This document shows, one piece after another, positions 57,681 to 64,000 of a stretch of 64,000 nt of DNA; position 1 is the first letter of the stretch; every line of letters starts with the position of its first letter. Made by a program: the position numbers and the translations under genes. Origin of the DNA: Gossypium raimondii (taxonomy: Eukaryota; Streptophyta; Magnoliopsida; Malvales; Malvaceae); the NCBI RefSeq assembly GCF_025698545.1, contig NC_068566.1, positions 41,147,192-41,211,191 on the forward strand, in the 5' to 3' direction. The notes beneath the pieces are model-generated. The model worked only from the letters and a program-made list of their open reading frames with translations, had not been told where the DNA came from and searched no databases.

Positions 57681-59723
57681 ATGGAAGCCTGCTTCTTCGA
57701 TACTCTCAAGGCTCAACCTTTCTGGGTTATTTTCCTTTTCACTTTGGGTTCTTTATCACTCTTGAAGTTTTCATTTGTTTTTCTGAAATGGGTCTGGATC
57801 AATTTTCTTAGACCTGGTAAGAATCTCAAAAAATATGGTTCCTGGGGTCTTGTTACTGGACCAACTGATGGTATCGGCAAAGGATTTGCCTTTCAGCTGG
57901 CTAGGAAAGGCCTTAATCTTGTCTTGGTGGGCCGTAATCCTGATAAACTAAAAGACGTTTCCGATTCAATCTTGGCCAAGTATGCCAAGATTCAGATCAA
58001 GACAGTTGTTGTGGACTTCACTGGCGATCTTGATGAAGGCGTGAAGAAGATAAAAGAAACTGTTGAAGGACTGGATGTGGGGGTTTTGATTAACAATGTT
58101 GGGATTTCATATCCTTATGCCAGGTACTTCCACGAGGTTGATGAGGAGCTGTTGGTGAATTTGATTAAGGTTAATGTTGAAGGTACCACAAAGGTAACTC
58201 AAGCTGTTTTGCCTGGGATGGTGAAGAGAAAGAAAGGCGCAATTGTGAACATTGGGTCTGGTGCTGCCATTGTCATCCCTTCTGATCCACTTTATGCTGT
58301 TTATGCTGCTACTAAGGCGTAAATGTTTTGACACTTGCAAAGCTAATTGGGGTTTGATTTCTAGCTTTTAGCATCTAAAGTTGATCTTTCTCTCGGATTG
58401 TTTCAGGTATATTGATCAATTCTCTAGGTGCCTTTATGTTGAATACAAGAACAGTGGGATTGATGTTCAGTGTCAGGTAATGTTTGCTAATATATGCCTA
58501 TGATTTACTGCTTTGATTCCAGGGGTTCTAAATGCTAGACTAAGGCTTTTTTTCATGGAACTTGAACATCTTTTATCCTTATGCCGTTGCTGGATTTGTC
58601 TAAATAGCTTGGCTATGTTTTTTTTACTATTTCGAAATCTGATTACAGGAAGTGTTCCACCACCTTATTTGTTAGATTGAGTAATGAATAATTGAAGGAT
58701 GACTATAGAAATACCATTATATGTAAATTACAGTTCAATATTCTACCTACAAACAACCTGATTTGCCAACATATAGTGATTCTGAGATAAAGTTTTCTAC
58801 AAGTAATCTGTATAGGCCGTTTGTCCTGCTAAGTTATCAGAAATTAGCTACATACAATTATCTTGTTTTCTTGTTTCTAAAGGCGTCTTATTTTATCTAC
58901 TTCACCTGAAATGTTGACAAATTTGATTTGCTTATTGAACTTACTATGCTCAATAAATTATGCTATTTAAGAACCCTGGAATATTAAATTGTTTATATTA
59001 GCTAATTTCTTTTGGGGGGAAAGAAACAGTTACTGTTTTGGACCCATCAACTCTTTCAGTCACTTTTACTCTCTTAGTATAACATGTTATTACGAGTGTA
59101 TTAAGCAAGTTTGCTTGCAGTATAAGATGGTGAACAAGAAAGCTGATTGAAGAACGTTTTTTTCTATCTCTTAGTATAACTGGATTTGCAATTAGAAGAG
59201 ATTAACATGGACTGCCAACAACACCTACATCGTATAAGTATATTGACGTGTGCAATTTTGTCTATGAATATAATTTGTTTTTCTGTTGGACGTGTACAAG
59301 ATAAAAATTGAACTTCTATGAATTTGATGTATTTAGGTTTGTTGACAAAAGCAATAGCTTACAGAAGGTTGTACCTTAATGGCCAATAATCTGTGCAACT
59401 TAATATTGCGAGCAGCTAGACTCTATTCATTGACATTCTCTGATCAATCAATGGGTTTCTTAATGCAGGTTCCATTGTATGTGGCAACAAAAATGGCATC
59501 AATCAAAAGATCATCTTTCTTTGTTCCATCAACAGACGGATATGCTCGTGCAGCAATGCGGTGGATAGGCTATGAACCTCGTTGCACGCCCTACTGGCCC
59601 CATTCCATCCTCTGGGGCTTGGCTTATTCACTGCCAGAGAGTGTGGTTGATGCATGGCGTTTGCGCTTCTGTCTTGGCATTCGGAAGAGGGGGCAAATGA
59701 AAGATTCTAGGAAGAAGGAATGA
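57681..59723 (+). CDS. KCR1: very-long-chain 3-oxoacyl-CoA reductase (3-ketoacyl-CoA reductase)
   Basis: KCR does the first reduction of each fatty acid elongase cycle in the ER, turning 3-oxoacyl-CoA to 3-hydroxyacyl-CoA with NADPH, after KCS and before HCD and ECR; products feed waxes, sphingolipids and storage lipids, and in cotton fibre this route supports elongation. Three exons, 57681-58318, 58407-58476 and 59469-59723, GT-AG introns, 320 residues, normal for plant KCR1. A membrane segment covers about 15-37. The short-chain dehydrogenase fold follows: cofactor motif TGPTDGIG at 59-66, NNVG at 138-141, active-site Ser193 in IGSGAA, and YAATK with Tyr208 and Lys212. The exon 1/2 junction falls in the Ala codon after that Lys. 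The C-terminus (DSRKKE) has the lysine-rich tail used for ER retention. No defect seen. Whether it is KCR1 or a close paralogue is not decided here; KCR2-type proteins are more diverged. Confidence 0.95.
59198..59240 (+). repeat. 43-bp direct repeat, copy in KCR1 intron 2
   Basis: Partner of 56943-56985 in the same orientation, two mismatches, inside the 992-base second intron. Confidence 0.85.
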
Positions 59724-60785
59724 AAACACATTGTTGAGTCTGTTCTATTTTCTGTTCATGGAGTTCAATATTTTGCTTGGATGAATGAGATCCACAACCC
59801 TTTATAAATTTGTTTTCAAGCATTGCAATTGCATTGTGACACTTCCATTATGTATTAGGATGCTTAGGGAAGGACAAGGATGAAAGTATACAAATATATG
59901 AACCCTTTTCCTGCATGATTTGCTTTTACAAGTTTAAAGTGTGTTATTGCGTTTATACAAAAGATGCCAAAGTATGTCAGGTCTTAAACATGCAAGCTCG
60001 GTAAAGTTGATTTCAATCTCAAAGGACAACCTACACACCCCCAAAAGAAAGCAATCATAAAATGAAATAATAATATGATTACAGTTCGACTAGAAATACC
60101 TGTGTAATTTGGTGTCTCTGTTTGGGCTGGTTTAAATGAGGTCTTAAGTAACAAGAGGCTGCTGTTTTCATTTCCTCTAAACACCTTGATCGAAATACCC
60201 ACTCCAATAGCCCTTGGGAGCTCTAGCAGATTTTACTCATAAAACAGGTAGTATATTTAATTTGGTATAAATCTTTTTTCATGGATAGCTTAACTTAACC
60301 GTAATGATTAAAAAATTGAAAGGGGACATCGGTTAAAAATGAATGGAAGGGCATTTGAGGTGGTCTTGTTTAAATTGGCTTTTGTTTTAAGTTTTTACTT
60401 CTTGATATTCATGCAATCATTAAACGACACTAGGCATACTAAGATAGACTCAGACTCAAATTAGAAAATAGAGATATGAAGTATCTAGGAATACTTTAGG
60501 TGCAAGTAACGTCTTTCCTAAGTTGAGTAGGGTATCTAAGATTTCCAGGACTCTTAAGGTCTATAAATACGATCTTTATTCTATGAGAAATCTCTCATTG
60601 AATATTCTGCTGTTAAGTCTCTGCTCTGAACTAAGTTCGTAGCAATCAGGGTAAGTCTCTATCTTGTTGGGTTTGATTGTCCAAAAAGTTAGGTTCGGTT
60701 ACATGTGTGAATTCTGTAGGTTTTGTATGTCTAAGTAATTTGTGTGTTTGTGTATGTTGCGAATCAACCGGACCATCTACAAGCA
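59724..60785. other. KCR1 3' flank and intergenic DNA
   Basis: No gene. Near 60560 'tctataaatac' is a TATA-like box about 220 bases before the ISY1 relic, in a region without other recognised content. Confidence 0.35.
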
Positions 60786-61357
60786 AGGATGATGGATTTA
60801 GAAGGGAACACAGTGCATGTTTCGAACCCTAGCAGACGTGGCCCTGCATATCAGTATTTCGAAGCTACAAAAAAGTTGTCGGGAGTTAGGGACTTGTTTG
60901 AGAAGCCATCGAAGTTGCGAAAAAGGAGAACTATATATGATATTTATAAAAGTATTGATGCGAGTTATTATGGGTATAAGGATGAAGATGATGGAGTTTT
61001 AGCTAGAGTGGAGGGGCCAACAGAGGCGAAGATGAGGGCTGAAGCCGAAGAGTAGGAGCAAAGAGTGGAGGAGATTAGGAAAGAGGCAAAGAAAGGGGCG
61101 AATGTGGTTAGTGTGGGAGTTGCTATGAGAAAGGTTTTTTTAGAGAGAGGAGGATGTGGTAGAGGAGGAGAAGAGGGAGAGGGAGGAGGAAGAGAGGAAG
61201 GATAAGGAGAGGGAATTTGTTGTGCACGTGCCTTTGCCTGGTGAGAATGATATTGAGAGAATGATTGTAGAAAGGAAAAAGATGAAACTTTTAAGTAAGT
61301 ATGCGAGTGTAGGGTTGTTGGAGGAGTAGAGTGAATCAATGGACATGTTTAATATCT
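60786..61357 (+). pseudogene. ISY1: ISY1-type pre-mRNA splicing factor relic
   Basis: ISY1 is a small spliceosome protein of the Prp19-associated complex. Here the second half is recognisable: MMDLEGNTVHVSNPSRRGP, the FEKPSKLRKRRTIYDIYK stretch, IDASYYGYKDEDDGV, the acidic coiled region rich in EEE/RER, EFVVHVPLPGENDIERM, and LLSKYAS near the end. The N-terminal part (about 100 residues in the family) is missing. A TAG interrupts the frame after KMRAEAEE (61053-61055), another occurs after RKVFF, and there is a further frame change and a stop near the end. Without introns in this stretch it could be a retrocopy, but plant ISY1 may itself lack introns here, so the mechanism is open. Confidence 0.8.
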
Positions 61358-61985
61358 ATAGGTAGAATAGATGTTGGAGAGGAGTGACCAAACAAAAAAA
61401 AGTTTGTGAAATCAAGTTGTAAGTGGAAGGGTGTATTGCTGTTGCAATTACCATTATGAGCTTCAATTTAGTTGTTGTCCTGGACTTGGACTTCTATGTT
61501 TACTTTTGTTCGAACTCGGTATGGTTTTGGTATTTGAACTCAGTCAAAGAACTTGGGGTTTTTATTTTTATAGTTACTTTTGTTTGAACTTAGTATGGTT
61601 TAACTCAGTCAAAAAACTTAGGTTTCTATAGTTACTTGTCTTTGAACTCAGTATGGTTTTGGGGTTTAAACGCACTATGTTTTTGGTATTTAAACTTTTA
61701 GGGTTTCTATTGTTATTTTTCTATATCTTAGGAGTTTAAGCTAGAGTGGAAGGGCCAATAGAGGCGAAGATGTGAGAACCTGTATGCGAACCCCTCTGCA
61801 AACCACCTATGCGAATGCTTGGTGATAATCTGTCTGCTAACATTGTTATGCGAACACCTCCTATGCAAACCTTAGTGATAATTTGTCTACGAACGTTGTT
61901 ATGCATACACATATGCAATTAATATAGTAAATATATTTTCATTTCAAGGTTTATCTAATTTTTCACCCGTAACTAAGTGCAATTT
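61358..61985. other. degenerate short tandem repeats and an ISY1 scrap
   Basis: About 61505-61700 holds three loose copies of a 'tttgaactcagtatggttt' unit with 'aacttaggtttctatagtta'. At 61735-61773 a copy of the ISY1 relic segment 'gctagagtgga(g/a)gggccaa' recurs. Then about 61780-61915 contains two copies of 'gtgataat(c/t)tgtct' and 'aacgttgttatgc'-like blocks. No gene. Confidence 0.5.
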
Positions 61986-62851
61986 TGTAACACCCCTATA
62001 CTTGGTCTGACAGTATGGACTTAGTATAAGACTATTACATTTGGTGTCAAAGCAGTTTTGGCTAGACACTGTGTAATTTAAGCATTTACCCATAATGTTT
62101 TAACTTATTTAACCCAAAAATTATTATTATAAACATCTGGGGTCATTAATGGATGTTCGATTGCGTTTGGAAATGATTTAAAAATTATTTTTACTCAAAA
62201 CAGGGATCAAGTATCAATACTTATACACAAGGTATTGATACCTTTTATCTATACCTCTGCACAATATTGATACCAAAATAATATTTTAGAACTCCAAAAA
62301 ATTCAAATTTTGATGAAGGTATCGATACCTTAGGCCTAGGTATCGATACCTAGCCTTCAATATCGATACCAATATCAATATCGATACCAAAATAGCATTC
62401 TGACTTGCTATTTACACCAATGTAAATATAGGTATTGATACTTGATACTTTGGGAAATTTTTGCTCAAAACCATTTGGAAAATTTTGCTAAAAACCCCTA
62501 CAAAATTTTGGATTCTTTACAACACTTAAAACCATTTCAAAATGCCTTAAAGCAATTCAAAACAACCCTGAATAAACCAAATTATCACATTATCAAACCA
62601 CAATCACAAGCATACATATGATCATCAATAATTTATTTCATGTAGAACCAAAATACTTATATTTAAAATACCAAAATAGATAAAGTTTTAAGAGTTTGCA
62701 TTTTAGTCCCTAACACTTGGGAACACATTTGGTCTACCTATGTACATGCCATTTTATCTCAAAATATAGTACCTACAATTATTGCCATTAAAAATGCAAT
62801 GAGATGAGAGGTCTCCTAGCTCGACTCTAGCTCTTCAAGTTTAACTATACT
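61986..62851 (+). mobile_element. gypsy LTR fragment with TATCGATACC motifs
   Basis: Starts TGTAACACCCCTATACTTGG, a common gypsy LTR start. Between 62200 and 62450 the palindrome GGTATCGATACC and one-base variants occur about eight times. No retroelement protein frame and no matching 3' end seen, so it is a truncated fossil. Confidence 0.5.
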
Positions 62852-63459
62852 TGTAACAACTCGTTTTTCAATTGTGTCAAGGGCAGTGGTTTCAGGGCCA
62901 CAAATCCGATGAGTGAGTTTGTAAATAGTGTTTATTAATATTTTTGAGTTGATTATAGTTTTTTTATTAAATTTTGATTTGATAATTTTTGCTAATTGAA
63001 CTAATAGTTAAGTATAAGTGGTTTGTCCCTAAAGTCGAGTGGTTTTGATAATCATAAGTTTGAAAAATGAACATCCAAGGAGGAGGTGCAACATTAAATT
63101 TAGCACATTGAATTTCCACATACATGCACAAGTTGGGAGGATGAATCTAAAAGATGCATTACACTAGTTCATGAACATGCCAGCTTTTAATGCAACATTT
63201 ATGAAGAATGCATGTCCCATGCATATTCATGTATGGTCAAAGGAGATGAAGGAGTCCCTTGGTGTTCATTCAAAGCATGTGAAGATTTCTTCCATCATAA
63301 GAATACATGTACGACAGAGGAGGAAGAACTTGACCTTTCAACCATTACTATACATGAATGTATTCAGTTCCAGCATGAACAACCTTTAATGGTCGAATGT
63401 GGCTCTTTAGTTTCTTAGTTCTATAAATAGCTTGAAACATGTCATTGTAAGGTTAGACC
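62852..63459 (+). mobile_element. gypsy LTR fragment, same family as at 50311
   Basis: Starts TGTAACAACTCGTTTTTCA, then 'ggtttcagggccacaaatccg' type sequence, aligned with 50311 onward. It ends where an oppositely oriented LTR begins. The open stretches at 63171-63418 have no known motif. Confidence 0.5.
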
Positions 63460-64000
63460 TATAACACATATAACCCTTATCCGTTGCAGGAACAGGGTTA
63501 CGAAGTATTACCGAACTTTGCAAAATAAAAATGAACATTTTAGAACATTTAATAAACATATCAGAAACCAATCATAAAATACTCACTTTGTCCTAGGATA
63601 CACCTTAGAAGTGAATCAGGACTAAACCGGATACTTAAGAAATTTTTCACAAAATCTTAAAATTTTCCTAGGTACAGAGGACATAGGCTTGTGTGGCTCA
63701 CACGGTCGTATGGACATTCGATGTGAGACACACGACCATGTCCCAGCTCGTGTCTTTACCCATGTAACTCTCTGGCTTGGGTCACACGGGCAACTACACG
63801 CCCGTGTGATAGGCCGTATGCAAGGTGCAAGGGCTACACGGCCAAGTTACATGTCCGTGTGCTAGGCCGTGTACAAAAACCTGGGCATTCTATTTTAAAA
63901 TTTTAAGGTGCAGGGGACACACGACAGACCATATGCCTACGTGCTAGGCCGTGTGTCACACATGGCTGAGACACACGCCCGTGTTTCTACCCATGTGGAT
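63460..64000 (-). mobile_element. gypsy LTR, minus orientation, running out of the window
   Basis: On the minus strand the 3' end reads 'ggtaatacttcgtaaccctg' then 'ggataagggttatatgtgtt', the same terminal pattern as 1-82. From about 63690 the sequence is dense in CACACGG/CCGTGTG words ('cacgcccgtgtgatagg', 'aggccgtgtac'), a trait of one large cotton-type gypsy family as I remember it. The element continues past 64000. Confidence 0.6.

Noticed and set aside
60968-61346. Ser/Pro-rich minus-strand frames of 123 and 68 codons
   Set aside because: They are the antisense of the acidic coiled region of the ISY1 relic.
63171-63418. Two overlapping short plus-strand frames near the right end
   Set aside because: They lie in a gypsy LTR fragment and resemble nothing known.

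Overview
This is AT-rich nuclear DNA from a flowering plant. The gene models (intron-containing rhomboid, alpha-expansin and 3-ketoacyl-CoA reductase genes, and plant-type DC1 domain genes) and the styles of LTR, hAT and SINE repeat point to a eudicot. Cotton (Gossypium, Malvaceae) is my best guess, from remembered repeat types only. No bacterial, organellar or CRISPR feature is present.

Three host genes look intact, all on the + strand: a six-exon rhomboid-like intramembrane protease (3116-5933), a three-exon alpha-expansin (29382-30923) and a three-exon very-long-chain 3-oxoacyl-CoA reductase, KCR1 type (57681-59723). They do not form a pathway together, although expansin (wall loosening) and KCR (very-long-chain fatty acid elongation) both serve cell expansion. 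The other host-derived loci are damaged: two tandem DC1 (Cys/His-rich C1) genes with several DC1 fragments (33.4-48.2 kb), a 5'-truncated dynamin-related protein 3 relic that keeps its introns (51.8-56.3 kb), and an ISY1 splicing-factor relic (60.8-61.36 kb).

Layout. 1-3 kb: end of an LTR, a gag-like remnant and nested inverted-repeat elements. 3.1-5.9 kb: rhomboid gene. 6.5-12.8 kb: a 156-bp satellite array of about 25 monomers, split by a 2.39-kb solo LTR with a perfect 5-bp target duplication. 13-29 kb: gene-poor DNA with a long-TIR element, SINEs, a second probable solo LTR, a hAT-type MITE with 8-bp target duplication, fold-back elements and direct repeats. 29.3-30.9 kb: expansin. 33.6-38.1 kb: a young, broken copia element on the - strand, inserted in an older repeat. 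38.9-48.2 kb: locally duplicated DC1 block. 48.2-51.2 kb: a Ty3/gypsy gag-protease fossil and an LTR piece, each invaded by a hAT element. 51.8-56.3 kb: DRP3 relic. 57.6-59.7 kb: KCR1. 60.8-64 kb: ISY1 relic and three stacked LTR fragments.

The least explained signals are the 156-bp satellite, whose period is a whole number of codons and which is largely open on both strands; a hAT element carrying an exon-like host fragment; a probable GC-AG intron in the rhomboid gene; and the DC1 block, which records duplication, frameshift, microhomology deletion and SINE insertion. I ran no database search; family names rest on motif recognition.
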